From CAVXXD01 sp963765625 (GTDB lineage: Bacteria > Actinomycetota > Geothermincolia > Geothermincolales > Geothermincolaceae): a stretch of DNA of 64,000 nt. Shown here piece by piece: positions 8,076 through 16,044 of the stretch (position 1 is its first letter; every line of letters starts with the position of its first letter). The DNA lies in assembly GCA_963765625.1 (NCBI GenBank), contig CAVXXD010000006.1:62001-126000 (forward strand), given 5' to 3'. A model generated the notes under the pieces. That model saw nothing but the letters and a program-made list of their open reading frames with translations, did not search any database and was not told the DNA's origin. Position numbers and translations under genes: made by a program.

Positions 8076-8444
8076 ATGTCGAAGTACGCGGGAAGGACCA
8101 CGAGGATACTGGCGTTCCAGGGGGACATCTGGCCTTACGTGGACGCCTGGGCGCAGCAGAACAGCTTCAAGCTGGTGGGCACCGACGAGGTCAGCCGCAC
8201 CTACCAGCGTGGCACCGGAGCCCTGGTCGCACCCCAGATGTGCCGCATCGGGTGGAACGGGACCAACTACGTCCTGGAGGCCTGGGTGCACAATTTCCTG
8301 ATCAACCGTATCATCACTTTGGGGCTGATGCCCAAGGAGATCATCGTGGAGGGTGGGGGTTTCGTCGCTTCCATCCCCCGCAAAAAAGGCAAGGAACTGG
8401 TCAACCTGCTGCTCGCGGGAATGGGCGAGCCCCTCGTCCCCTGA
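8076..8444 (+). CDS. conserved-looking hypothetical protein, 122 residues
   Basis: I do not recognise this family. The protein is soluble, mixed alpha/beta, with a central RTYQRGTGALVAPQMCRIGWNG, a hydrophobic AWVHNFLINRIITLGLMP and a C-terminal GGGFVASIPRKKGKELVNLLLAGMG. Phe, Trp and Gly content and normal codon use argue that it is real. The ATG at 8076 is preferred over a GTG at 8058 because AGGGGG lies eight bases before it. It is followed by a strong intrinsic terminator, so it ends its transcription unit. Confidence 0.65.
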   Translation: MSKYAGRTTRILAFQGDIWPYVDAWAQQNSFKLVGTDEVSRTYQRGTGALVAPQMCRIGWNGTNYVLEAWVHNFLINRIITLGLMPKEIIVEGGGFVASIPRKKGKELVNLLLAGMGEPLVP

Positions 8445-8491
8445 CCCGCCCGCCAGCTTAGCGGGCGAAAGTTTACGCTGCATCGCTGGGT

Positions 8492-8523
8492 GCCGCGCCG
8501 GGCATGGCGCGGCGCTTTCTTTT
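8492..8523 (+). terminator. rho-independent terminator
   Basis: GCCGCGCC (8492-8499), a six-base loop and GGCGCGGC (8506-8513) form a perfect 8-bp GC stem followed by GCTTTCTTTT. It lies about 50 bases after the 122-residue hypothetical gene. Confidence 0.8.
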
Positions 8524-8647
8524 CTCCCCGCCATGGCATGAACACAGGTTTAGCCGCGCGGCAAGGGTGGTAGGAACGTGTTCTATGGGCTCCTGATACA
8601 GCCGCAAAGAGACGCGCCTGCAAAAGCCGATCCGAACGGGTGCGTGC

Positions 8648-9212
8648 ATGATGAGAACGACGGCAAGAGTGGCGAGACGTCTGGCCGGTGCAATGGTGGT
8701 GAGCGTGTTCTACTTCGCCATGATGGTGAACACGCTGGTGATAGCCCAGGGGATATCCGGGCCCATCCACGTCGTCGAGGGAGAATTCCATGGCCCCCAA
8801 CCTCATGCCTTCGGACGGTGTGATCCTGTCGGCTGCCGAACCGGGAAGCCTGCAACCGGGGCAGGTGGTGGTCTTCTCCCAGCCCCTCGAGCCGTCCGTC
8901 CAGGTGGTCCATCGCATCGTCGGAATCGAACACCGGGGCGGCCGGACCTACCTGGTCACCAAGGGTGACGGCAACGCCGAGGCCGACCCCTTCCGCGTGC
9001 CGGAGGAGAACGTCAGTGGCCGGGTGGCGCTGCGCATCCCGGCGATAGGCGGCTTTCTCGGGTTCATCCAGTCCGTGCCGGGCTACCTGGTCACGGTGAT
9101 ACTGCCCTTCCTCATCGGGGCCCTGTACGTCTTCGGCAGAGTGTTGTGGGACAGGCTGCTGGCGGCGGGTGAGCTCTCCTTTCTTGTTGGGTTCGACCTT
9201 TACCCCGGTTGA
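8648..9212 (+). CDS. signal peptidase I, SipW/archaeal type, frame broken at the catalytic serine
   Basis: Membrane serine protease that removes signal peptides. The N-terminal part (MMRTTARVARRLAGAMVVSVFYFAMMVNTLVIAQG) holds a membrane segment; the rest reads from 8790 (ending MAPNLMPSDGVIL onwards). At 8787-8790 one extra T in GAATTCC splits the frame; removing it gives EGESMAPNLMPSDG, which carries the SMxP nucleophile motif. The later VVHRIVGIEH shows the His in place of the usual Lys general base, characteristic of SipW/Sec11-type enzymes. A second hydrophobic segment near the C-terminus (YLVTVILPFLIGALYVFGRVLW) fits the type. Its substrate is not evident; no camelysin-like gene lies nearby. 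Confidence 0.75.
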
Positions 9213-9254
9213 CCCGGCCGGCCCGCTCGACCCTCTTGGCCCGGCTTAAAGCCT

Positions 9255-9272
9255 GACATCTTGTAAAATGTC
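9255..9272. promoter_or_regulatory. 18-bp imperfect palindrome over a -10-like box
   Basis: GACATCTTGTAAAATGTC is a palindrome with two mismatches and contains TAAAAT. It lies about 65 bases upstream of the GTG of the two-module zinc-ribbon gene and may be an operator or promoter for it. No regulator can be assigned. Confidence 0.35.
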
Positions 9273-9335
9273 TTCCTTTTCGATAGCATTTTGGGGCAGT
9301 ACGAACGGCACCGGATGCACCGGAAAGGAGAGGGC

Positions 9336-10485
9336 GTGAAAAAGAAGGAGACCTGCGCCGACTGTGGGTTGCCCCTCAGATTGAAGGACAATCTGGTATG
9401 GACGGTAGGCGGCAACATCTTCTTCAGCTCAAAACCCCGGTACGAGGTCATGTTGTTCGACCACCGGGAGCTGGGGTTCCTCATCGACCAGGCCGTCTCG
9501 CGGGGCGGTAACGAGCTCCTGGCCAGCCTGAAGGATGCACGGCGCCGCTACGTCCGCGACCGCACCCTGCAGCAGATGGGCGGAGCCGGCTCGTGGCTGC
9601 TGCGGAGCCGCTTCTACCGCAAACGCGCCGTGAAGTGGTGGCTGGGTGAGGCTGCCCTCTACGGCCTGGGCAGGCTCACCATCACCGATATCGACGCCCC
9701 GGACAGGCTCGAGGTGGAGGTTTCGCACCCCTACCACCCGGATCTTTTCGCGGCTGACATCGTCGGGTTCTGGGAGGGTTTCTTCAAGGTCACGGTAGAC
9801 TACCGCCTCGAACGGAAGGAACAGCACTCCTGGAACTTGAGCATCGAAAAGAAGGAGAAGCGGAAGTACGCCGAGAACGAGCGGAAAACCATCCCGGAAA
9901 ACCCCGCCGGCAAGAAGAACAAGAACCTCGAGAAGATGCGGCAAGTGCGGCCTGCCGGCCGCCCTCGGCCACCTCAGGTGGGACGCGGAGAATGGTACCG
10001 TCTACGACCCCGCCACCTTCCGTTACCTGGCCGTGCTGGAAGTAGCCGGCCTCAAGCAGCTCGTCCGGGAGATGCGTACCCGCCTGGCCTCCGACTATCC
10101 CGTCGCGGCCCGCGCCGCCTTCGTCGACTCCTTACGGTCGGACGGCCAGCCCCAGGCATCCGGACCCCAGCAGCCCTGCCGCGAGATGTTCGACGCGTGG
10201 CCGGTGCTGGGGTGGGGGCAGGTCGGCGAGATCGTATCCCGTCCCTTCCTCGACCAGATAACCCTGGCCAGCCCGGCCATCCCTTCTTTTCAGGAGCAGA
10301 AGATCGCCGCCTGCTGGCAGCTGGCTGAGAACGAGGCCGTCAGCACCGACGGGGCCGCGCTGGAAGAAGGCGGCTACCGGGTGAGCGTCGGCCCTCATCT
10401 CGCCGAGTACTCCATCAACGTCGCCACCCTGCGCAGCCGCTACCCGGACATCACCCGCTACCCCCAGTCCCTGATACCGTTCTAG
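9336..10485 (+). CDS. unknown protein with two CxxCGLP modules, one frame break
   Basis: I do not recognise the family. After GTG 9336 (AAAGGAG upstream) the protein opens with CADCGLPLRLKDNLVW, then a basic WLLRSRFYRKRAVKWWLGEAALYG region, a predicted beta-rich middle (RLEVEVSHPYHPDLFAADIVGFWEGFFKVTVDY) and a Lys/Glu-rich linker. Near 9941 the frame shifts by one base; correcting it reveals CGKCGLPAALGHLRWDAENG, a second copy of the first module, followed by a long helical C-terminal part ending QSLIPF. Each module has a single CxxC, so a shared four-cysteine zinc site between the two halves is plausible. Total about 382 residues. Function unknown. Confidence 0.65.
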
Positions 10486-10486
10486 G

Positions 10487-10583
10487 AAATCTGGGGTCAG
10501 ACCCCTTCTCCACTTTCTCCCTGCCGGGCAGCTTTTCTCTGCTGTTTTCCGAGAAAGTGGAGAAGGGGTCTGACCCCAGATTT
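10487..10583. repeat. long inverted repeat (33-bp perfect arms)
   Basis: Bases 10487-10519 and 10551-10583 are perfect reverse complements around a 31-base spacer. Each arm contains the nested palindrome GGGGTCAGACCCC. The element starts one base after the stop of the preceding gene and ends 22 bases before larA. It looks like a REP/MITE-type mobile palindrome rather than a terminator, since no T run follows the stem directly; it could still fold in RNA and insulate the two genes. Confidence 0.8.
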
Positions 10584-10593
10584 CTTTGACGCT

Positions 10594-10605
10594 TATAATC
10601 AAATT
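10594..10605 (+). promoter_or_regulatory. probable leaderless promoter of larA
   Basis: TATAAT at 10594-10599 is followed by six bases and then the ATG of larA, with no ribosome site. This spacing predicts transcription starting at or next to the start codon. Confidence 0.55.
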
Positions 10606-11895
10606 ATGAAGTTCATCTGGCCTTACGGAGAAAGCGAGCAGCCCTTCGAGATACCGGACCACCTCTGGATGGGGGCGGTGGAAGGGGAGCGCCTGGCACC
10701 CCTGCCCGACCTCAAGGAAGCCCTGGCGCAAGCCGTCTCCCGCCCCGTCGCCTCACCCCCCCTGGGCGAGGTGATCCGCCCCGGGCAAAAGGTGGTGGTG
10801 GTCACCCCCGACTCCCACCGCCTCTGGGTGAAGGCGCACGTCTGGATGCCCATGCTGGTGGCCGAGCTTAACCGGGCAGGGGTGCGCGACTCCGACATCG
10901 AGCTGCTGGTGGCCACCGGCACCCACCAGCAACTGGGCTACCGCGGCCTGCGGGAGATCTTCGGCGAGTGCCTCCCGGAGCGCCTGCGCATCAGCGTGCA
11001 CGACGCCCGCGACCCCGGCCAACTGGTCCGCCTCGGCCACAGCGCGGCAGGCACGCCCATACTGGTCAACCGCAAGGCACTCCAGGCCGACCGGCTCATC
11101 TTCACCGGGGGCATCGTCTCCCACGCCTTCGCCGGCTTCAGCGGCGGCAGGAAAGCGGTAGTGCCGGGCATCTCGGGCATGGATACCATCCTGGCCAACC
11201 ACCGCCTGGCCCTGAGCCCGGAGCGCGGCGGGGGCGTCCACCCCGGGGCGGTGCCGGGCCGGCTCGACGGCAACCCGGTCAGCGAGGACATGGAGGACAT
11301 CGCCTCCCGCCTCGACCCCTCCTTCATCGTCAACTTCGTGGTCAGCGAGACGGGTGATTTCCTCGGAGTCTTCGCCGGCCACTGGAAAGAAGCCCACCGC
11401 CGCGGTTGCGAGTTCGTATCCACATCCTTCCGGGTGCCGGTGCGCCAACGCGCCGACATCGTCCTGGCCTCGCGCGGCGGCCATCCCATGGACCTCACCT
11501 TCTACCAGGCCTTCCAGTCCAACGCCAACGCCAGGGCCGCCCTCACGGAAAACGGCGTCATGATCATGGTGGGGTTGTGCTCAAACGGCCTGGGGTCATA
11601 CGAGTTCGGGCGCTGGTTCGACCTGGGCTCGGTGGAAGCCATCGAGGACGTCTTGCGCGACGACTTCACCGTGCCGGGCTTCGTGGTCTACCGCGCCGCC
11701 GTCCTGGCCCGCCAGGTGCGGCGCCTCATCCTGGTCTCCGGCCTCGACCCGGAACTGGTGCGGCGCATCGGCGTGTCGCCCCACGCCACCATCACCTCGG
11801 CCCTGGAAGAAGCATGGTCGCTCATCCCCGGGGGCGGGGTGCTTTGCATGCCCCACGCCTCGCAGACCATTCCGGATTTCGGCGACTGCGCCTGA
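10606..11895 (+). CDS. larA: LarA-family nickel-pincer racemase/epimerase with a changed substrate residue
   Basis: Nickel-pincer-cofactor enzyme family that racemises or epimerises 2-hydroxy acids. 429 residues, full length. Catalytic residues can be placed against L. plantarum LarA: Arg72 (SHRLW), His107 (TGTHQ), His173 and the cofactor-linking Lys183 (VSHAFAGFSGGRKA), His199 (ANH) and Gln301. The residue matching Lys298, which helps bind lactate, is Gln304 (YQAFQ), so the substrate may not be lactate. It converges on the larE-larC operon, whose products make and load the cofactor; larB is not in the window. Family assignment is firm, substrate unknown. Confidence 0.85.
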   Translation: MKFIWPYGESEQPFEIPDHLWMGAVEGERLAPLPDLKEALAQAVSRPVASPPLGEVIRPGQKVVVVTPDSHRLWVKAHVWMPMLVAELNRAGVRDSDIELLVATGTHQQLGYRGLREIFGECLPERLRISVHDARDPGQLVRLGHSAAGTPILVNRKALQADRLIFTGGIVSHAFAGFSGGRKAVVPGISGMDTILANHRLALSPERGGGVHPGAVPGRLDGNPVSEDMEDIASRLDPSFIVNFVVSETGDFLGVFAGHWKEAHRRGCEFVSTSFRVPVRQRADIVLASRGGHPMDLTFYQAFQSNANARAALTENGVMIMVGLCSNGLGSYEFGRWFDLGSVEAIEDVLRDDFTVPGFVVYRAAVLARQVRRLILVSGLDPELVRRIGVSPHATITSALEEAWSLIPGGGVLCMPHASQTIPDFGDCA

Positions 11896-11947
11896 CACCG
11901 CGGAAGCTCGTTTACGGAGCATGACCGATAAACGCTCGAAGAAGTAC

Positions 11948-12409
11948 CTACTCGGCGGAGAGCACCAGCTTCACGGCCTCAGCGGCGTCCGCGGCGTAGA
12001 TGATGCGATCGTCGAAGACGCCACCCCTCTCGATGCGCCAGCTGTCCACCGCCACCACCCGCTTGCCCATCTTCAAGGCCATGCCGATCTCGGTCAGGGT
12101 GCCGTATTCCCCGCCCACCGCCACCACCGCGTCGGCGGTGCGAACGATGATGGCGTTGCGCGCCTGCCCCATGTCGGTGGCGATGGCGACGTCTACGAAG
12201 GGGTTGGCGTCACCACGGAAGGGGCCGGGCAGGATACCGATGGACGTGCCGCCCGCTTCCCTAGCGCCGCGGCAGACCGCCTGCATGATGCCACCCAGCC
12301 CACCGCAGATCACGTAAGACCCGGCTTCCGCTATGCCCCGCCCGACGTCGTAGGCCGTGCGTTCCTCTTCCTCGGTCGCCTGCTGCCCGCCGATCACCGC
12401 TATGTACAT
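11948..12409 (-). CDS. LOG-like / TIGR00725-type nucleotide-binding protein
   Basis: A 153-residue Rossmann-like protein of the SLOG/LOG superfamily: MYIAVIGGQQATEEE at the start, CGGLGGIMQAVCRGA and VGGEYGTLTEIGMALKMGKRVV, the last being the PGGxGTxxE-type motif of the family in a variant form. LOG enzymes cleave nucleotide 5'-monophosphates; this TIGR00725 branch has no proven role. The ATG at 12409 is preceded by GGAGG; the longer frame overlaps larC and has no ribosome site. It is the third gene of the larE-larC unit, separated from larC by about 25 bases, which hints at a link with nucleotide-derived cofactor handling. Confidence 0.8.
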   Translation of the reverse strand: MYIAVIGGQQATEEEERTAYDVGRGIAEAGSYVICGGLGGIMQAVCRGAREAGGTSIGILPGPFRGDANPFVDVAIATDMGQARNAIIVRTADAVVAVGGEYGTLTEIGMALKMGKRVVAVDSWRIERGGVFDDRIIYAADAAEAVKLVLSAE

Positions 12410-12434
12410 CAAAACCTCCGTTGTCTTATGACCT

Positions 12435-13622
12435 TTAATCCTGCTTCTCTTCCAGCGTGGCGGTAGCCGCGGCCTGGGCGGCATCGTATATGCGCTTCAA
12501 GGGGACCCCCGTCCGCCTGGCCAACTCCCGGCAGTCCGCGTATTCCGGAGCCAGGTTTACCACTTCGCCGGCGAGCATTCCCAGCTTCACTCTTACCTTG
12601 CCCCAGACCGTCTCCACCTCGAGGAAATCACGCTCCGCCGCTTCTTTTTCCACGACCATTATCCGCAAGCCCAGGGTGTTGGTCTCCCGGTAGAGCACCT
12701 CTTTGACTTTTTCCAGCGCGGATGAGGGCGCCAGCACCTGCAGGGTGACGGCTGGCCGTGTCTTCTTCATGAGAATGGGCGTAAGCCAGACGTCGCTGGC
12801 TCCCGCCAAGAAAAGGAGTTCCATCACGTGGTCGTAGAACTCCGGGTTCATGTCGTCGATGTTGGTGAGGACCATGTAGGCCCGTTCCCGGATCACCCCC
12901 TGCTCCCCTTCCAGCTCACCCAGGAAGCCCCGGAGCAGGTTGGGGATGTCCAGTTCGCGTGTTCCCGCCCCGTAGCCCACACGGTCCACCCGCATCAGGG
13001 GCATGGGGCCGAAGTCGTCGACGCAGACCTTGATGATGGCCGCGCCGGTGGGAGTGACGATCTCGGTGGCGATATCCCCGAAGTAGGTGGGTACGTCGGT
13101 GAGAATGGAAGCCACCGCCGGCGGGGGCACCGGGTAGACGCCGTGGTCGGTGCGGACCCAGCCCTTGCCGGTGGGGATGGCCGAGCTATGCACGCGCTCC
13201 ACCCCCAGCCAGCACAGTCCGGCCGCGCAGCCCACGATATCCACGATAGAATCCACCGCGCCGATCTCATGGAAATGGACCTGGTCCACGTTGCGGGAAT
13301 GGATCCTGGCTTCGGCCTCGGCCAGCACCTGGAAGATGGCCAGGCTCCGCTCCTTCACCTTGCCGTCCAGCCGGCTCTCTTCGATCAAGGCGCGGATGTT
13401 GGACCAGGTACGCACCACCCCCCTCTCCCAGCCGCGCACTTCCACCTTGATGCCGCGAATGCCGCGGCGGTCCACGGCCTGCGAGGTTATCTCCACCCCT
13501 TCCAGGCCCAGCATTTCCACGGCTTCTTTCAAGAGGTTGAGGGGCATGCCCAGGTCCAGGAGCATGCCCAGGGTCATGTCCCCCGAGATGCCGGCGAAGA
13601 CGTCAAGATAGAGGACCTTCAC
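12435..13622 (-). CDS. larC: pincer cofactor nickel insertase LarC
   Basis: CTP-dependent enzyme that inserts nickel into the pyridinium bisthiocarboxylate mononucleotide made by LarB and LarE. The 395-residue protein shows family features MKVLYLDVFAGISGDMTLGML, VDQVHFHEIGAVDSIVDIVG (a histidine-rich metal segment), and EIVTPTGAAII. In L. plantarum LarC is made by programmed frameshifting between two frames; here both halves are in one uninterrupted frame. It overlaps the end of larE by four bases (translational coupling). Confidence 0.88.
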   Translation of the reverse strand: MKVLYLDVFAGISGDMTLGMLLDLGMPLNLLKEAVEMLGLEGVEITSQAVDRRGIRGIKVEVRGWERGVVRTWSNIRALIEESRLDGKVKERSLAIFQVLAEAEARIHSRNVDQVHFHEIGAVDSIVDIVGCAAGLCWLGVERVHSSAIPTGKGWVRTDHGVYPVPPPAVASILTDVPTYFGDIATEIVTPTGAAIIKVCVDDFGPMPLMRVDRVGYGAGTRELDIPNLLRGFLGELEGEQGVIRERAYMVLTNIDDMNPEFYDHVMELLFLAGASDVWLTPILMKKTRPAVTLQVLAPSSALEKVKEVLYRETNTLGLRIMVVEKEAAERDFLEVETVWGKVRVKLGMLAGEVVNLAPEYADCRELARRTGVPLKRIYDAAQAAATATLEEKQD

Positions 13623-14455
13623 GGTGTTTCTTCCTCTTCATCAAACGCCTCTTCTTCCAGCCCGGAAGGTTCGTCCATGCTGCCGCTGCGGTAACCACGC
13701 AGGTCCAGCAAGGCCTGCGTGAATCCTTTCTGGTCCAGCAAGGCCAGTAGTTCCGACCGGAGGGGGTCCGCGGCCAGCCGTGACGTGCCGAACGCGTCCG
13801 CTTCGATGCGCAGGCACCCCGGCTCCGGCCGGCGGGCTCTCGCCTGCCCCATGACTTTCTCCTCCAGCCACTCCTCCACTTCGTCGACACGGCGCAGCTC
13901 CTCAGAGTCCAGGATGGTGCCGTAAGGAAAACGCGTGGCCAGGCAGGAGCGCGAGGGCTGGATGAACTCCGAAAGCCCCATCTCGCGCAGGGCCGCGAGG
14001 ATATCCTCCTTGCCCATGTCCGCGGCGAGCAGGGGGCTGCGGATGCCCAGTTCCTGAATCGCCCGCATGCCGGGCCGGTGCAGGCCGAGGTCGTCTGAGT
14101 TCGAGCCTTCCACCACCGCGTCGTACCCTTCCGCCGCGGCCAGTTCGAGAAGGGACGTAAACCGCTTGCGCTTGCAGTGGTAACACCTGTCCGGCAGGTT
14201 GCCGCGTACTTCCGGGATGAACCATTCGCCCGTCTCCACGACGCGGTGTTCCAGCCCCAGGCGCTTGGCCGCCGCTTCGGCCCCGGCCAGTTCGCGAGGG
14301 GGCAGGAGGGGCGAAACGGCCGTCGCCAGCAACACCTTTGCCCCCGCCCGCCCGGCCGCCGCCGCCAGCAGGGAAGAGTCGGTGCCGCCGGAGAAGGCGA
14401 CCACCATGCTGCCGCAGTCGATAAGTGTTGTTATCAGCCCGTCGAGTTTGTCCAT
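13619..14455 (-). CDS. larE: ATP-dependent sacrificial sulfur transferase LarE
   Basis: Transfers sulfur from its own cysteine to the carboxylates of the pincer-cofactor precursor after adenylation. PP-loop ATPase motif SGGTDSS at 22-28 and Cys171 in SRSCLATRFPYG, which aligns with the sacrificial Cys176 of L. plantarum LarE. Only one cysteine is present around that site, so the single-cysteine sacrificial mode is more likely than the iron-sulfur variant. An additional CYHCK at 91-95 is common in the family. First gene of larE-larC-LOG. The ATG is six bases after a TATAAT box, so probably leaderless. Confidence 0.87.
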   Translation of the reverse strand: MDKLDGLITTLIDCGSMVVAFSGGTDSSLLAAAAGRAGAKVLLATAVSPLLPPRELAGAEAAAKRLGLEHRVVETGEWFIPEVRGNLPDRCYHCKRKRFTSLLELAAAEGYDAVVEGSNSDDLGLHRPGMRAIQELGIRSPLLAADMGKEDILAALREMGLSEFIQPSRSCLATRFPYGTILDSEELRRVDEVEEWLEEKVMGQARARRPEPGCLRIEADAFGTSRLAADPLRSELLALLDQKGFTQALLDLRGYRSGSMDEPSGLEEEAFDEEEETP

Positions 14456-14467
14456 AGCACCATTATA
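14456..14467 (-). promoter_or_regulatory. probable leaderless promoter of larE
   Basis: On the minus strand TATAAT is followed by GGTGCT and then the ATG of larE, with no ribosome site. Same arrangement as at larA. Confidence 0.55.
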
Positions 14468-14517
14468 ATGAAAAGCGGCCGAAATGGCGGCGTGTACCTC
14501 AAGAGAAGGGTCTCGGG

Positions 14518-15201
14518 GTGGAACCTCTGAAAATTGCCGAGGGAGTATATCAGGTGGGCGGACCGGACATGACCGGCCCGGACGACTGCTGTATCTACCT
14601 GGTGGACCTGGGCTCCCCCACCCTCATCGACGCCGGTGCCAGCAGCGACATCAAACAACTCGAACACAACCTGAAGAAGGCCGGCTGTCCCCCCGAGCGC
14701 CTCGAGAAGCTGGTCCTCACCCACGCCCACATCGACCATATCGGCGGCGCTCCCGCCCTGGTGAAAAAATACCACATGTCCCTCTACATGCACGCCCTGG
14801 ACGCGCCGGTGCTGGAAAAGGGCGACGAACTGCGCTCCGGCGCCAAGCTCTACCGCACCAGGCTCGATCCCTTCCCGGTCAAGCACCACCTCGAAGGCGA
14901 CAAAGGAGGCCTGCCGGGCGGCTACTCCACCATTCACTGGGTCCACACCCCCGGCCACACCCCGGGCTCCATGTCACTGTGGGTGGAGGCGGGGCTCAGC
15001 CGGGTCCTCTTCGCCCAGGACGTGCACGGCCCCTTCATGGAAACATTCGGGTCCGACATCGACGCCTGGGCTGTCTCTATGCGCGGGCTCCTCGAGCTGA
15101 ACGCCGACATCCTCTGTGAAGGCCACTTCGGCATCTACCGCCCCGCCTCTGAGGCGCGGCGCTACATCGAAAGCTACCTGGACCATTACGGCATGGCCTG
15201 A
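14518..15201 (+). CDS. metallo-beta-lactamase-fold hydrolase
   Basis: A 227-residue cytoplasmic hydrolase of the glyoxalase II-like group. Metal ligands are complete: THAHIDHIGG with His69, His71, Asp73 and His74, then HTPGHTPGS, AQDVHG and EGHFG. The start is GTG, after AGAAGGGT. The insertion region YRTRLDPFPVKHHLEGDKGG is not typical of glyoxalase II, so the substrate is open. Transcribed away from larE across about 60 bases. Confidence 0.82.
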   Translation: MEPLKIAEGVYQVGGPDMTGPDDCCIYLVDLGSPTLIDAGASSDIKQLEHNLKKAGCPPERLEKLVLTHAHIDHIGGAPALVKKYHMSLYMHALDAPVLEKGDELRSGAKLYRTRLDPFPVKHHLEGDKGGLPGGYSTIHWVHTPGHTPGSMSLWVEAGLSRVLFAQDVHGPFMETFGSDIDAWAVSMRGLLELNADILCEGHFGIYRPASEARRYIESYLDHYGMA

Positions 15202-15268
15202 ACCGGCGGAAGGGCCGAAACCGCGCAGGTACGCGGAAAGTTTACTCCTCGTAGTATTTTTCATCAGC

Positions 15269-15298
15269 TTGACAGCCAGCGGCTGGGAGGGATAAAGT
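15269..15298 (+). promoter_or_regulatory. promoter of the padR-ino1 unit
   Basis: TTGACA at 15269-15274 and TAAAGT at 15293-15298 with an 18-base spacer form a good sigma-70-type promoter. It lies just before the two palindromes described next. Confidence 0.55.
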
Positions 15299-15307
15299 AT
15301 CTTTTAG

Positions 15308-15352
15308 ATATATCGGTTCGATATATTACGAAGATATATTGAAACGATATAC
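15308..15352. promoter_or_regulatory. two operator-like palindromes before padR
   Basis: ATATATCG-GTT-CGATATAT (15308-15326) is a perfect 8+8 palindrome. A second, looser one at 15333-15352 repeats the ATATAT...CGATATAC pattern. Both lie directly downstream of the promoter, where a bound repressor would block transcription; autoregulation by the PadR protein is the natural reading. Confidence 0.6.
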
Positions 15353-15402
15353 GTAGCGAGCTTCAACTAGAGGATTATATTACGGGAAGGGAATGACGTA
15401 AA

Positions 15403-16044
15403 GTGATCGAGCTGGCCATCCTGGGCGCCTTGAGAGAAAGGCCCATGCACGGTTACGAGCTTAAAAAGCGCCTCTCCGGCACTCTGGGCCATTTCTGGTC
15501 CATCAGCTTCGGCTCGCTTTACCCCGCACTCAAGCGTCTCGAGGCGAGCACGGCCATCGAAAAGGCCTACACCGTCAAGGAAAAGACGCGCAACCGCTAC
15601 GTCTACCGCATCACCGACTCGGGCGAGGCCCTATTCAACAAGCTGCTGAGCGAACCCGGCCCGGCTAGTGACATCACCGACCCGGACCGTTTCAACCTGC
15701 GCATGGCCTTCTTCCGCTACATGGAGCCGGAGAGCCGGCTCTGGCTGTTGGAGAGGCGCCGCGCTTACCTCCAGGAAAAGCTGGAGGAGATGAACCGCTC
15801 GAGCTGGTCGGGCAAGGAGAAAGAGGCCGACAAGTACCGCCTGGGCCTGACCCGCCACCGCATCGAACTCACCGAATCCGACATCACCTGGCTCACCGAC
15901 ATGATCGACAACGAGAGGGAGCAGGTAGTCATTAAGACCAAGAAAAAGAAGAGTGTCAGCCACAAGCGAGGGAAGAGAAAGGAGGATGATGCCATCAGCC
16001 TGGTGATCGAGGAAGAGGGGCGAGCCGTCCCTTCCAAGGCATGA
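15403..16044 (+). CDS. PadR-family regulator next to inositol-phosphate synthase
   Basis: A 213-residue PadR regulator: N-terminal winged helix (IELAILGALRERPMHGYELKKRL, SFGSLYPALKRLEA, RYVYRITDSGEALF), then the C-terminal coiled-coil dimerisation part (RRAYLQEKLEEMNRSS). A Lys-rich tail (KTKKKKSVSHKRGKRK) is unusual and may add DNA affinity. GTG start. In Mycobacterium tuberculosis a PadR gene (Rv0047c) likewise precedes ino1 (Rv0046c), so control of inositol synthesis is a reasonable inference. The gap to ino1 is about 105 bases. Confidence 0.88.
   Translation: MIELAILGALRERPMHGYELKKRLSGTLGHFWSISFGSLYPALKRLEASTAIEKAYTVKEKTRNRYVYRITDSGEALFNKLLSEPGPASDITDPDRFNLRMAFFRYMEPESRLWLLERRRAYLQEKLEEMNRSSWSGKEKEADKYRLGLTRHRIELTESDITWLTDMIDNEREQVVIKTKKKKSVSHKRGKRKEDDAISLVIEEEGRAVPSKA

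Noticed and set aside
12435..13622. Programmed frameshift in larC as in L. plantarum
   Set aside because: The two halves are already in one uninterrupted frame, so no frameshift is needed.
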